A stretch of DNA of 64,000 nt from Blumeriella jaapii (GCA_009599575.1 VWND01000064.1:124001-188000); one strand, 5' to 3'; counted from the stretch's first letter, positions 21,768 through 35,130 are shown. The notes: generated by a model from the sequence alone, not told the origin. Program-made: numbers and translations.

Positions 21768-22325
21768 TTAGATCATGAGTCTTTCGACCTTGTCCTTTAG
21801 GGTTCGGATCTGGTTCATGAGGTCGGAAGCTTCGTTCGTGGTGATACTCGCAGCAATCACGGCGCGGGAGACACCGCAGGCGCGGCCCAAGCTCGTCTTG
21901 CTAGGAACGTAGACGTAAGGAACGTTCTGCGAACTATCAGTACTCCACAGGAAGACTTGGGGAGCATGTGTTTAGGTGCAGCGTACCTTGTCCTCGCAGA
22001 GAAGGGGTAGATGAAGGAGGATAGCGAGAGGAGCGGTGTCTGCAGCCAGGATGATGACCTCGGAAATACCTCTGTTCAGGGTCTTAGTCGCCTCGTTCGC
22101 GCCCTTCTTCAATTGTCTGGCATGGCTGGCCTGTTGGACAATATCGAGGATCTCTTGGGTAAGAGCAGCATCGGCAACGGGCCAGGCTGTGAAATAGTTA
22201 GCACGAACACAGAATTTTATAGACACAGCACGACTTGGCCTGCGGAGAAAATGGTTTCGAGAAGTGAACTATATATGTTTGGGAGAGGCGCGCATACCAG
22301 CAGATCCGTTTTGTTCGTCGGACAT
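21768..22325 (-). CDS. SNU13: SNU13 (15.5K / NHP2L1), box C/D snoRNP and U4 snRNP core protein
   Basis: L7Ae-family RNA-binding protein that recognises kink-turns in U4 snRNA and in box C/D snoRNAs, in nucleolus and spliceosome. The model is complement(join(21768..21926, 21987..22186, 22298..22325)), 128 residues. The family core is complete: [23 protein letters not shown] start (here [18 protein letters not shown]), [43 protein letters not shown] and a C-terminal [12 protein letters not shown]. Both introns are GT-AG. It is divergent from VMA3 with 455 bp between starts. It would bind the U24-like snoRNA encoded in RACK1 in this window. Confidence 0.98.
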
Positions 22326-22780
22326 CTTGAATTATTTCGGGGCGGATTTCTTGTTGGAGGTCAGCAAATATGCATTGCGCGGAGGATGTTTGCAGGCATG
22401 CGCATAGCTTACTGTGAGTTGGAGAAGGTCTGGGGGTTTATGGAGACAGATTGATTGACAGGGTTCCTTGCGTTGGCTCGCCCTGCTTTTCTCTCGAATG
22501 GTGGTGGAGCTGTGAAGTTATGATCTCGAGAAGAAGTTCTCTTGTTACAAAAAAGTTCGAAGAATTGCGCGGGCCACTAGCGCGGATTTTTGCATGTACT
22601 ATACCACATTGGGAGAAGCGCGGCAGAGCTGGTCCTTCTCGGAACCTCATCATCGCCATCAGAACAACACCTCTCCCCAAGCTCTTCGCCATCAATCCAT
22701 CGTTCAATCATCACCCGTTCAGCCAACCCAAGCTTCACGAGTACTCTACACTCTCTAATCTAGATACCACTACCTTCACA
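22326..22780. promoter_or_regulatory. Shared divergent promoter of SNU13 and VMA3
   Basis: 455 bp separates the two start codons, which point away from each other. Pyrimidine-rich patches precede the VMA3 start (22735-22778). I identified no specific factor site. Confidence 0.6.
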
Positions 22781-23675
22781 ATGGCGGAACTCGGAGACAG
22801 TTTGATCTATTGGTGAGTTGCCTGGCAGATGACGACTGCGCGTCAAGAAAAGCTGCATCTCGGAGTCCGCTCGCTCCCTTTGCAGACCCCATCATCTGGC
22901 TGTCACATCAACCAACAGATGCTAACCCTTCTACAGCCCGGTCTATGCAGTTCGTACTCCCAATATTCGCTCCTCCAAGAACGGTCTCGAGTCGTCCAGG
23001 TTATCCCATCGACAAAGCAAGGTTATTAAACTAACTATCATACAATAGCCATTCTTTGGTGCCATGGGATGCACCGCCGCCATCGTGTTCACCTGTTTCG
23101 GTGCTGCATACGGAACCGCGAAGTCTGGTGTTGGTATTTGCGCCATGGGTGTTCTCCGACCTGATTTGATCGTCAAGAGTAAGCCGAGGGAACATAAACG
23201 TATTGAAGGGTGACGTCTGACATGCGATCTAGACATTGTCCCAGTTATCATGGCTGGTATTATTGGTATCTACGGCCTCGTCGTCTCGGTCTTGATCTCC
23301 GATGGATTGAAGCAACAACTGCCCTTGTACACGGGTTTCATCCAACTCGGTGCTGGGCTCTCTGTCGGTTTGGCTGGTCTGGCCGCTGGTTTCGCTATTG
23401 GTATCGTTGGCGATGCTGGTGTTCGGGGTACTGCACAACAACCCCGTCTTTTTGTCGGCATGATTCTGATCCTGATTTTCGCTGAAGTTTTGGGTAAGTC
23501 ATTATTCCTTGGTGGGAACTTGATGAAACACTGCGGGCCTCGGCCAGTGCTCACAGCAATATCTGGCTACTCTAATGCTGCGCCAGAGAACACTTACTGA
23601 CACATAACAGGTCTCTACGGCTTGATTGTGGCCCTGCTCATGAACTCCAAGGCCAGTTTGGACGTCTCCTGCTAA
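22781..23675 (+). CDS. VMA3: V-type ATPase proteolipid subunit c
   Basis: Ring-forming proton-translocating subunit of the V0 sector of the vacuolar ATPase. The model is join(22781..22812, 22937..22949, 23049..23178, 23233..23493, 23611..23675), 166 residues. Four hydrophobic helices are evident, with the Gly-rich packing motifs [20 protein letters not shown] and [19 protein letters not shown]. The essential carboxylate lies in helix 4 ([19 protein letters not shown]). Exon 2 is a 13 nt microexon encoding PVYA; it is required to join LIYC to PFFGAMG, and its donor is GTTCGT. All phases agree. The protein is slightly longer than yeast Vma3 at its C terminus (KASLDVSC). Confidence 0.97.
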
Positions 23676-26600
23676 ACACAAAGCCCATCGACCGTAAGAA
23701 GAGGAGCCATCGACAATCTACGAACGCACACAATCCTCTGCGACTATCTGTGAATATTGGCTGGCAGTGCTATGAAAAAACAATGGTCTGAGTAATACCG
23801 GCTCGTGAGAGGAGGCTTAGGATTTGGGGGTCAGGTCATCGGTGAAAACTGTGTACTCTTTGCCCGGTTTTTCTTTTATAAGAAAGGGCGTTTCTAATGC
23901 ATAGAGTAGAGACAACATCGACGGTGGGTCGGGTACGGCCGTGTATGTTAGTATTTCTATTGTTGGTATCAATGCTATTTCTTGTGTTTGCGGGTGTGGA
24001 TGGTGGTGGCTGTGATCTTGAGCCAGGTACAGTACGAGTACGAGTGATAACCAAGACTTGGGGATCTGGACATGCAGATTGAGGCGCAGTGAGACATTCG
24101 AGAAGAACACCCGAAACGAGACATTCAACTGAGATACTTCCGTTGTACGGCAAAATGCTGGCTAGAATAGCCACTTGCACGTCTCCAACCTCCGATCTCG
24201 CGGGTATGGGTGCCTCACCCTTCACACCCGGCATCAACATACTAACTACTGCGTCTCCCAATTAATCCCCTCCTACGCATATTTCTCCAACCATTAGACG
24301 GCCTGTACCCGATCAATCAAGCAGAGTGTCAACACTTGACAGTGCATCATAGCGATGTATATCCTGTCCAATGGATGGACTTCGATGCTGCCTTTTCATC
24401 GCCAAGGCATATTGCGTTCTCCAAGAAGCCATGTGCGTACACCTCAACGAAAAATGAGAAAGGGGTGTTGTGGCTGAGGGAATCTTTCTCTCAAGGTGCT
24501 GGATGGCGAAGAAAGATGGGTTGCGGATCTGTACCTGATATTCGAGTCATCTTGTCTCTGGGTTTTTTTCCTCTGAAGTCTATCCTGCTCCTCACCTGGT
24601 TTTTTCGAGGCTTAGATACGTCTCTCTCGACGTGGTGACTAGTAGCTGCCCTTTCCCTATCAAGAGCGACTCTTTTGTTATTTACATACGTTCATTCTCT
24701 CTCGCCGCAAGATGGCTACTAATTGCTCAGTAAATTTTCCTCTCTGGGTCATCGTCTATCTGGCTGTCAACAAATGAGTTTCTCGCGCCCAATCACCAGC
24801 CCAGCCATCGTCCTATTCGCAACGTAGGCAGACCCTCTCCCCTTTCCTCGACGCACACATGGGCCAGCCACGACGCCTCTGATGCTTCTGCATGCGCGTA
24901 CATCTATCGGTGATTCGTGTGACAGTGAGTAGGGATAGGTGTGAAAGAGTCAGCAGAGTCAGCAGCGGTGGAGGAATAGGAGGTTGGGCAAGTAAGCTCA
25001 CGGTGGATCAAGCACGAAAAACGATATCAAAATCCGCCATGCTGCTGACGGAATCAGCAGCACGAACAACGAAATCATTTATTAGACACCGTATGGAGAT
25101 AAGGTACTTAGTATTCGGCACGATGTGGCCTATCAAATCGTCCGGTGAAATGACCCCCTACGAAGTTGTTGTTTTAATTCTCTTAGCGACTCGCCCATGG
25201 GGAGGATTGGTACCGCATTAAGGTAGGGGGCACTGAGCTTTTCAAGTCTTTTCGCTGCAAGACGTCTTTGCATGGAGATGGCTAATCATGATAGTAGTAG
25301 GAACCGAAGGTCGGACAGAAGTCTTACGTTGGGAAGAGATAGGTAGGTCAAACTAAGTACGCGTATATATATGTAGGTACAGTACACATCCCGTTCTTTC
25401 TAAGAAACTGGAGCCACCACTCCCTTCAATAAGTCGGATCTCGTTCATTCAATCATTCATTCTCGAATCACTCTCCTTGAATCACACCAAACTTTCACGG
25501 TTCTTTACTTTGCCATATCTCGAAATCGAGGGCACCAAGACCCATTCGAGTCTCCAATCCACAGATGTGCAGGCCAACAACGTCCGGTGCGTTTGGTCCC
25601 TGCACACTTTCCTGACACCACATTTTCATTCCCCCTTGATAATCCCCAAGGCGCATACATTTGCATACAACGGGCGGGATGGGGGAAAAAGAAATCCTGT
25701 GTGGGTCGTCGTCCAGCTTGTCTTGCATTAGATATATAACTCTAGTAGATGATGCAGAACAAGATGATGTTTTGGAACTAACGTTTCTTTGCAAAGAGGG
25801 GGGAGTGCGAGATAACTCAGTGAGTGATCGGTGTTTTCCACAGATCGGTAGAAGTTAGGTACCTTAGGTAGGTACTGTAAGTAGGTAGGTAGCTAGGTAT
25901 ATCGCTTTCTGTTTGGGGCTCTCGATCTGGGAGCTGAGAAATTCAATTGTAGGTGCTTCCTAGCTATGTGCGCTATCAGCATCCCGACACGCCGGGCCTT
26001 GACGAATCGTCCAGCACTACAGACTAGAGTAACTATTGAAGTAACCGTGAATTTCATGAGAATAAACCGAATCTGCCCCTTGAAGATGCACAGTTCATGG
26101 CGAGGCATAGTACAAACGCAGGTTTGGAACTCAATCTTTGCGTTCTGATTACATTACACAATTAGCACAAAGCTTGGAAGAGCCTTGTAGGTAACCTACC
26201 GGTACGTCTCATTATATCTATATTCAAATTATTGAGATTGCGCTAGTGGTTGTAATTAACATCAGATCGAATTTTGGGCTCAGCAAGCTTAAACCGGGTG
26301 GACATCCTATAGATGACCTCCAGCAGCTACATGTTTTCACCAGCTTCTCTCCCTCCCCTCAGACTCTCGATCCGCCGACCAACAATTACTCACACCACTA
26401 GGTATGAGAAGCTCACTCCTCCAAGGCTCAGAACATAGTTAAAATCTGATCAGCGTGAAGCCACATGTGCAGACAAACTTCGCCTGTCAGAGACCTCTCT
26501 ACTGCCAGGTACTGCTCCCATGTTGTACTTCAAATCCGTCTCCATGACCACTTTTCCTCAAGAGACAGCCATTACGGTCGTAAAGAAGCAGAGCAGTATG

Positions 26601-27778
26601 TCGATTTCCCGAGCGCCCTCCGGAGAAGGCTCACCGGGTGACTGCCTTCGTCATGCAGGGTCCCTTGGCCCTGGAAATGCAACGTTCGGAATCATTTGTG
26701 GACGATGGTGTTACGGGCCTTTTGTGCACCCGAGTACAAGAGTCCCGAGATTGGAAGAAAGAGGAGAGAGTAAGGACGGTACAGTACATACCATTTTCTG
26801 GAATTCTTCGTCTCGGACGAAGCTCGGCTAGCGATCCGATCGACGATGTTGACTTCGCTTCCGAGTCTTTGAACCGCTCGGAATCATCTACAGTACCCAC
26901 GTGGATGCGATGCATGGTTCAGACGAACTCGCGAGTTCATAGCATTCTTGTATTACATATCCCGGCCTCTGATCATAAGCTCGCAGCTGCGCCAGGAATC
27001 TATTCATATACACATACCCACACCTGGCCCATCTTCATGCATCCCGAACATCAAGCAAATCCAATCCTAGGAAGTCCCAGCTTGAGCCCCCGCCAAAACC
27101 AGAGTGCTATCAGACAGCTGCAGCGCATCGTGTCCCTCCCCTACGTACCCGTCGAGTACTGTAGCTTATCAGATCCCCGCGGCGATCTTCACCGTATCGT
27201 ACGATGGCTTGCACCAGTACAGTATGAACATTGGACTTGAAGTTATAGTGCGTGCGAAGAAAAAAGGAAAGAGGCCAAAAACAACAACAACAACAACAAC
27301 AGTAACAGCCCATACTTTGGTGTGGCTCTCGGTTTCTCGGTTTCTGTTATGTTTCGTTTGATATCATTCTCCTCCGCATCCGAGTCGTGCGTATTTTCTC
27401 GGAGCGAAAAGCTGTCCGAGACGACATGTTCGAGCCAGGGAAGACAGCTGGACATCATCAACATAAACCTTTATAGATCTCCCAGCACGCACAGCGCCGG
27501 AGTCGCTGCCCTGATCTCGATTTCCTACACTACACTACGCTACAGTTCGACTCCTGCTTACCTAATTCAGAGACAAACCTAGCCAAGACCCGGCTAGGGT
27601 TTAAGCGTATTTGGACCTTCTGTACTTAACTTATCTTGAGAATCACTATAACTACAATACAGTACTTACGTGCATCTCTTGAACCTCAGTGAGATGATGA
27701 TAATCTCATGTCGACCGTTCGAAGCGTTCATGTGCAGACCCTACAATTCTCAGCTTTGACGCATGTCCTCTGCCCACC
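23676..27778. other. Large gene-poor spacer
   Basis: About 4.1 kb with no supported gene. Open frames are short; the longest (26638-27240, plus) contains repetitive and unpatterned sequence. A TAGGTACC/GTAGGTAG tract lies near 25857-25900, a CAACAA repeat near 27279-27300 and TACAGTAC words near 26778 and 27222. A decayed gene or long non-coding RNA cannot be excluded. Confidence 0.55.
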
Positions 27779-28165
27779 TTATTCGTCAACCTCATAGATC
27801 TCGACCCAATCACAAGCACCACGGATCCATCCCCCTCGGGCAACGTGCATGCAGATTGTCTTCACCGTGGTATTTACCACGCCTACGTCGAGTATGAGGC
27901 TGGAAAAGGGAATCTCGGGCGCTCTCAGTCCTGGAGATGCCACGTTAACCCCGAACTCGACGGTGAGAGAAATCCACGAACCGCTAGCTATCTCGTGCGA
28001 ACGAAAGCTGGCTAATATCAGGAGAAGGCCGACCACGTAGAGATTGAGCAACGGGAATGGCCTATTTTCAGTCTCTTCTCGATACACTATCTCAATAGCC
28101 TGAACTGCTGTTTTGGGCTGAAACAGCGAGTTATTGGACTTCGCCACTTTCACTGCAAACGCCAT
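27779..28165 (-). CDS. Hypothetical protein with one membrane segment
   Basis: ATG-started frame of 128 residues. One hydrophobic segment lies at about residues 40-55 (LLNLYVVGLLLILA), and the rest is unremarkable. No motif, intron or partner was seen. It may be a chance ORF at the edge of a gene-poor region. Confidence 0.3.
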   Translation of the reverse strand: MAFAVKVAKSNNSLFQPKTAVQAIEIVYREETENRPFPLLNLYVVGLLLILASFRSHEIASGSWISLTVEFGVNVASPGLRAPEIPFSSLILDVGVVNTTVKTICMHVARGGWIRGACDWVEIYEVDE

Positions 28166-29225
28166 CTCTCAGGCCTACGAGAACCCTTACGGACGAAACG
28201 AGCGAGCCAGCCAATTGCTCAGAGATCTCCCCGGCTCGGCCTCATGTAGCAGCAGCAGCAGCAGCGGGCGGGCGGGCATGTACCAGAACTTATAATCCGA
28301 GTTACCTAGCTCGGTCAGCCTGCATGGAGAGATACCTGTCGATGGTAACACGAGGAGACGCAACGCCCCCCATGGTCTTGCCGTGTACCGTCAGCGCAGC
28401 ACGACGGGGGTCGCCCAGGAGGACGATGAACGATTGGGGGTCCTGGCTCCTCGCTCGCAAAGTCATCGCCGTGAAGCTGGCTGTGAGGGCTGAGGTAATA
28501 GGGTTGTGCGTGAGGTGATCTGACCATGATAGGCTGCGGGCCTGTTTCCAGGACCCCTCTGCTGCCACATGTTCGGTGCCCCTGTGCCGTATCGTATGTA
28601 GTTATGTATGTATGTCTGCGCCATGCTGCTGCCCCTCTCCTGTCCCCTCTGACGGTTGCCGCGGTTCGCTCTGGCTGCTACCTACAGTATCTATGCCGTC
28701 GCCGCGTTCCCAAAGAGTGCGTTTAGAAATGGGAGCAGCAAGCCCCCCGGTCTCCCCGGAGCACAGAGTTTTTACCGCTCGACATGTAAGAGATTCGGGC
28801 GCTGATTGGAGCGAACAGCGTTCCCAGAGCGATCGAGATCGAGGAAGGGCGGTATGCGCTGTTGTCTCTCTCGCTCTCTCGCGCTCTCTCTCTCTCTCTC
28901 TCGGGGGCCGTTCGCTCTGGGGGCCGACATGGGGAGGGGACTTTTATGCAGGGTCATCTGCGTCCAAGTATATTCCATCCATCGACCAGAATTATCCCAC
29001 GGGGATGGTAAGCGGAAGCGACAGTCCTGCTCGCTCGTATGATGACTTAAGGCTCCACTCTCCCACGAGCTTCGATGCTTTTCGGTGTTTTGATCAATTG
29101 CCACCAGCACCGCAATCTCGTGGAATATCTAGTATTCAATCTTCCTCAACCACTGCCTTTGAGTTTCCCAAGATCAGGCTATTGCCGCCGTCTCACAGCA
29201 CACCAGAGTCGCTGTCGCTCGGACG
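28166..29225. other. Spacer upstream of the bZIP gene
   Basis: No gene supported. It contains short CAG (28243-28263) and CT-rich (28866-28904) microsatellites. The last few hundred bases probably form the bZIP promoter and leader. Confidence 0.5.
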
Positions 29226-30034
29226 ATGTCGGTGGGACATTATACCGATAGCATGGACAACAAGTCCTACCTGATGACTCCCGAATTGACTTCGCCATTA
29301 TACGATGGCACGTCCAGCGACTCCTCAGCAAGCTCGCCCATGAACTGCCACGTGAGCAGATATCTCCCACGGCCAGCATGCTCTCGTGCTAACTTTTCAT
29401 GTGAAGGGCTTCGATACTCTCTACGCTGCAAGCAGCTACATGGCATACCCCGCATTTCCCATGCCATATCCAATGGCCGCAGGGGAAAGCATGACAGCAC
29501 TGGGTCTCATCCCCGTCGAGCTCGACATCGAGGCATTGTACGAGGACCACGACCGCCGGAGAAAGAAGAACGGAAGCGAGAAGACGGTCTCCTCGCACGT
29601 GCATTCGGTAAGCGGCCTGATACCTGCCTCCTACACGTCTCGGTGAGCAAGAGGCAGACCGATAGTTAACACAGCATCCTCAGCGCCGCCGCGCCCAGAA
29701 CCGCGCCTCCCAGCGAGCCTTTCGGGATCGAAAGGAGAAGCACATGCGCGAGCTCGAGCAGCGGCTCGGCGAGCTCGAAGGCCGCCACAGCGATCTCTCG
29801 CGCTCCTACGAATCGCTGCAAATCGAGTACGCGAATGTGAAGCAGGAGCTGGACCGGATGCGCCAGGACGGCAGCAGCGGCAATCGTGGTGGACCCGGCA
29901 GCTCGAGCAGGAGTTCCCAAAGCCAGAGCAGCGAGTGGGAGGAAGAGACGAAGAGCGAAATCCTGGATCCGCTTCTTTTCGACGTCTCGGCCTTCTGCTT
30001 CGATCAGGATGGCGGACCGAAGGAACGAGAATAG
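29226..30034 (+). CDS. bZIP (AP-1/Yap-like) transcription factor
   Basis: Nuclear DNA-binding regulator. The model is join(29226..29351, 29407..29607, 29684..30034), 225 residues, all phase 0 GT-AG introns (the first with a clear GCTAAC branch). Exon 3 opens with the basic region RRRAQNRASQRAFRDRK, matching the N-x3-(A/S)-Q-x2-F-R signature, and continues KHMRELEQRLGELEGRHSD and LQIEYANVKQELDRM as a leucine zipper. The C-terminal tail is Ser-rich then acidic (EWEEETKSEILDPLLFD), typical of activation segments. In Yap1/Pap1 the fifth signature residue is Ala; here it is Ser, as in many filamentous-fungal bZIPs. The subfamily is not assigned. Confidence 0.9.
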
Positions 30035-31206
30035 GCGCGGGCACTAGCTCGGGGGGGGATGGCTTTTGGCGTTGACGACGGGGACTGGGTGTGGGGGGGG
30101 GTGGTTATGTCAAGATTTGAAGCAGGCTGACGCTCTTCTATTCTTCTTCAGCAGCATTTTTCCGGGAATTGGGTTGAAATCTAGGACGGAGATACCAGGC
30201 CTGGCGACTCCGCCATGTTCTGGCCGCGGCCCTTGTCGTGGCCATCTTGCTTGATACGTTGTAACTGTAATGAATGAACGCTGGCTGCCCAGCAGACTCT
30301 ACCCAGTTCTGGGAGTTGATGTTTCTCCGCGTGATGGTGATGGCGATGGTGATGGTGATTGGGGTTAAGGGTAGTAGTGGCAGACAGACAGACAGCTCTA
30401 GCAATCAATTGCAACAGCGCTTGACGACGAAGTTGACGAAGGAGTTGACGAAGAAGTTGGCGAAGAAGTCGAGCAAGAAGACGAAGACGAAGGCACCCAA
30501 GTTTACCAAGCGTGGCGGGCGACAAAAGGAAAGAAAACATGGGCGCTCGAATGTCGATACTTCTGCTCACACGCACAAGTCAAAAGAAGAAAACTTGACA
30601 GAGATGCGGGCGTGACTGGACGGTACGGGGATGCCCGATCCGAGAATCTCCATTCCTTGCGATTCCAATTCTCATATGCCCAACCCCCCAAACTCCATCC
30701 CAATCCCATCCCATTCCCTCGCTCTGTCATCCGTGATGATGAAGATCTATTTTACCAACTCCACCCGAACAACAATGAGAACAACCATGTAAATGTACAC
30801 ATTACACACGCAAACTCAAAATCTAAGATTCCCCCTTTCAAAGGGCCCACTCTCCGGCTCAATGCCCCGTTCGTTTCGATTCCTCCTCCCGCGAGGCGAG
30901 AAAAAATCCGCAAAAGCACAAAACAAAGAGGCCCAACGAGGATTTGAAGACCAACCAGATTGTCGGCTTTTTCTCCGTATCCTGCGCTCGAAAAACATAA
31001 GAAGAGGAAAAAAGAGAGAAGCAAGCACCACCATCTCACCATCATACGCCTTGGATCCTGCGCCGCTTTTTGTTGAATCGAGGGCAGAGAACGAAGGAAA
31101 ATCGTGGGTATCCTTGACAAGTAAACCATCCTCTACGCAAAACAAAGGTGGGAATCATTCCTCTATAAACGACAGAACCGAGTGCAAAATGTGCTCAACG
31201 GTGAGC
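30035..31206. other. Convergent spacer between bZIP and SLN1-like genes
   Basis: Low-complexity stretches such as the GATGGTGATG tract (30331-30365) and the GACGAAGAAGTTG tract (30420-30500). The open frames on both strands are repeat-driven. Nothing recognisable. Confidence 0.55.
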
Positions 31207-34200
31207 TCAAGCGGGAGGATGAGGAGGCGTTCCGTTCACAACTGGCATGTCCGTATCCTTGGACGGGCTACACGGATCAGCCTCTGAGATTGTGATGCTG
31301 CTCTTAGTCACAGACGGTGACTCCGACTCTTCGGGGATGGTTGCGAATTTCTCCAGGATTTGTTTCAGGGCTGGCCGGCGGATGGGCTTGCTAGACGAGA
31401 GTTAGGGTTTGATTCGGGGTACAGGGGGGGCAACGTGCCTGAGAAACATGTCCATCCCAGAGTCGTAACAATCCTTCACGTTACTCTCTTCTGCGAATGC
31501 TGTGAGAGCGACGATGGGAGCCGAGTATCCCATCTGCCGAATCATCCTTGTACTTTGGAGACCGTCAAGGTTTGGCATCTTTGCGAGTTGTCAGTCAAGC
31601 AATTGCCGCTCTGGAGGGAACCCATACCTGAACGTCCATGAAGATGAGATCAAAGTACTCTCCTTTCGCCATGTTTTCTCTGACCTGGTCGTAGGCTTCT
31701 CGGCCATCTTTTGCTACCACAACGTCATAGATTTCCTCCAGTTTGAGCATGCTAAAAAGACGTTAGCCTCTTCATACAAAAATGGGGCCGGTGAGGAGAA
31801 CATACCGTAACACAATTTCGATGTTGATCAAGTTGTCCTCGGCTACGAGCACGCGAAACCTCGAGCTAGCCTCTTTGCTAGATGATGTCGATAGCTCAGT
31901 GAGCGGTTTGTTCGGGTCTACATCGGCAATCGGTGATGTCGCGGTGAAAAATGGTTGACTCAAGCCAACAAGACGGAGCTGCGAATCCTTCTCAAACCCT
32001 TTCATCGGGCTCACTTCTCCTGACTTTCGGGGAGACAGAGGCCGATTTAAGTCTAAACTAGGAGGCCTTGAGGGATGGCAATCCGAACTGGAGGTCGAGG
32101 GAGGCCGAGATTTGATATGCTTCAAAGGTATCCTCATCGTAAATGCTGATCCATGTGGTTCGACATCAGAAAGAGTGATGCTGCCTCCCATCAGACCGGC
32201 CAGCTGGGAGCAGATTGACAGTCCCAGTCCTGTTCCACCATATTTCTTGCTCAGTCCAAGATCGCCTTGCACGAAAGGTTCAAACACGCGATCTTTCAGT
32301 TGCTCCGGTATCCCAGGTCCAGTGTCTTCAACCTCGAACTGAAATAACAATGTCCTGGCACCGGGTGGGGGTGGTGACTGTGGCCCCTCTTGATAACTGA
32401 TCCGCGGAGAGGCTCTCGGGTTCATCGGGTTGATTTGCAGAGCCGTCCCAAGTGCGGGCTGAGACGAGTTGGAGAGTTGTCTTGAAACATGAGAAGTGTT
32501 CGAGGCACGGTCATTGAATTTCTTGGATTTCGAGTAAAGCTGAGAGCTTTGTTTAGACCCAGTCGAGCTTCTGCTGCCGTCGTGCATCGATTCCGCGTCA
32601 CCAAGACACTTGATTCGAACCTCAACTCTCCCGCCCTCAGGAGTGAACTTCAGACTGTTGCTCACAAGATTGATGATAACTTGCAGGATACGATGCTGGT
32701 CGCCCCAGAGACAGAGGTCTTTCAACCTGCCAACACCTGCTGGGCCAGTAGCGGGCGGAGGCTTCCCGTTTGGCATTTTGCAGAGATCCCGATCCGTCTC
32801 CGTATCGGTGCTGAGGAACTTCACACCGAAAGTAATGTTGCTTTCTTGAACTTGTGTTGCGAAAATCGTGAGAATCTGCGTTTTGATGTCAGACAGACGG
32901 AATTCCTTCTCGTCCAGCGTCAATTGCTGCCCAATCTGGTTCTTGCTGAACAGCAGGAGGTCATTCAGCAGGTGCAGCAACAAGTCTCCCGACTTGTAAA
33001 CAATGCCAAGACTGCGCTTGATCTTTGGCAGGTCATCTTCGCCCATGCAGACCGCGCACATGCCGAGAATCCCATTTAACGGCGTCTTCAGCTCATGCGA
33101 AATGTTCGCAATGAACAGCGTTTTGCTCTCGTTCGCGGCTTCGGCCGCTCTCTTGCTGATCTCTAGTTCCTCGGTACGCTCGGCAACCTTGCGCTCGAGG
33201 CTGGAATACTGCATCGTAAGTTCGTCCAACATTTCGTTGAAGGTTGCTAGATTGTGTGAGCATTCAGGTCAACCATGCAGCTCCAGGAACTTACCCGTCA
33301 GTTCCGTAAGCTCGTCAGTGATGTAGTGTTTCCGGTCTCGAACTTTTCCTGGAATCTTGAAGACCCTTCTTGTCTCCACCTCCTTGCGTTCGAGATGGCT
33401 TTTCCTTCGTCCGTTCGACGTCAATTGTCTGAGTCTCACCAAAACGCCTTTCTTCGAGTGCGGTGGGCTGCTGTTGCCATGTTCCGACTCATCCACACCG
33501 TCTATGAAGATTTCGCGGTCATCTACATCACTCCGCATGCTTCCATTGGGCGTGTAGCCTGGGGGTGCCATCGACTTCTCCGTCGCATCCCGCAGTCTTC
33601 TGATCGGGCGAACACTGTAATGGACTATGGGGAGGACGATAGCCAAGACCAGACCTACCGTGCCGAGCACACATGCCAGGACTATGGTCCGGAGCCTTTC
33701 AATGGGAGAATAGGCTTCAGAGTGGCTCTGTTCCACAAGGAGGAGCCACGAGACCAGCGAGCTCTGCGGTCTTGCGAACCCTATCGCCACACTCTCCCCC
33801 TGTTCGTTGGTGGTCTTCAAATGACTGCTGGCGTTGTTTACCGTGTCATGTCGTTCGGCGAAACCATCGACAGCAGCCGGAAATTGCTTCATGCTGAAAG
33901 CCGGAGACACCAAGTTCGTTAAGTTTTGGCTAACTTGGTCAGAAATGAGAATGCCCAAGACGAGAAAATAAGATGGAGATGGAAATGCTGAGGAGGTTTG
34001 TGACCTGCCAAGAACACAGTGAGATGTTAGCTTACACATATTTCTCGTGCCGATGGATCTGTCCTGGGAAGTGCAGAGGAGGAAAGACATAACGGACGAT
34101 GGCATCCTCCAGCACACCCGGATCCGCTGTGTAATTTGCACTGGAAGGGCGTTGCTCGTATTCAAACAGGTTCTCTCGCCGATCCGGGCTCACGAGCAAC

Positions 34201-35064
34201 ACGATACCGGTATCGGCCAAACCCTCGCGGGTCTGCGTGACGCTGATGAGCGATGTAGCCGCCGCCACGACCGTCATGTAGCCTAGGACCATCGACTTGT
34301 TGTCATTGTCGGTAATGGGGAGGGTGAGCGACAGGAGTGCGTAAGAGTCGTTGACCTGAAGCGGGCCGAGGAGAAGCTCCGACGTGCTGTTCAGCGGGAG
34401 ATCGGCGAAGGCGGACGCGGTGACCGCCTGGACAGAAGGGTCTATGGGGTCGGGGGCCTCGGTGGTGGTGTAGGTGATGTTGGGATACAGCTGGGTGGGG
34501 TATCCGAGATCTGTCTCATCGCCCAGCTTGGCCGTTGTCCCGTCCGGGTAGGTTGATGGCAACCTGATGCCGGCATTCGGGGCCGTCACCCTGAACAGAT
34601 AGGGAGACGCACCGCCGCTGCGCTCATCCCTCCCCGACGTCGAGTTCCGCGAGAAGACCTGAATCTGCAGCAAGGACGAGAAGCCCCCGCCTTGGAGCCG
34701 ACAATCAGTCCCAGGCACGCTTGCGTGTGTGTTGGAAGGGGTAGCACGTACTGTCCAGGGCACTGGTCACATCTTGGAGGGCGCCGGCCCAGTTCATCGA
34801 GGTCTGGTTGCCGCGGTAGTACGACTTCAAGGCCTGGTTCAGCAGGATGCGGGTCGTGATGGTGGCACAGGTCGACTGAATCAGCTGGAGGCCCGACGCG
34901 ATCTGGGCCGCCTTCAGACTCGCCGTCAGGCTCAGATCTTGGCTGGTGATGTTGACGACGAAGTTCTTGTTGTTGATCCACGTCGCCACGGCGAGGATGG
35001 CCAGCGGCAGCAGCGACGTGAGCAGGATCACGACCGCCAGCTGCTCGCGAATGCCAATCCGCAT
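31207..35064 (-). CDS. SLN1: SLN1-type hybrid histidine kinase (osmosensor)
   Basis: Membrane sensor that feeds the YPD1-SSK1 phosphorelay and the HOG MAP-kinase pathway (group VI hybrid kinase; Aspergillus SlnA/TcsB). The model is complement(join(31207..31390, 31439..31578, 31628..31751, 31806..33246, 33295..33893, 34036..34690, 34752..35064)), 1151 residues. Order: short N terminus [10 protein letters not shown]1 (about 9-30), long extracellular sensor, TM2 (about 390-412), HAMP ([12 protein letters not shown]), coiled coil, HisKA with phospho-His573 in [11 protein letters not shown], ATPase boxes [21 protein letters not shown] and GGTGLGLSI, and receiver with Asp1042 (IFMDVQMPNLDG) and KPIRR. 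The last intron needs a GC donor (CAG|GCACGT) with a perfect CTAAC branch. The frame is open upstream of the chosen ATG but without another ATG. Confidence 0.96.
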
Positions 35065-35130
35065 CTTGATCGACGTGGGCGGGAGGTTGGATCTACCGCT
35101 GGCGACACATGTTCCGACGGAGGGGGGCGA

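Noticed and set aside
26638..27240. A 200-codon plus-strand frame in the large spacer
   Set aside because: No recognisable fold, includes repeats and TACAGTAC words, and lacks conserved-looking blocks.
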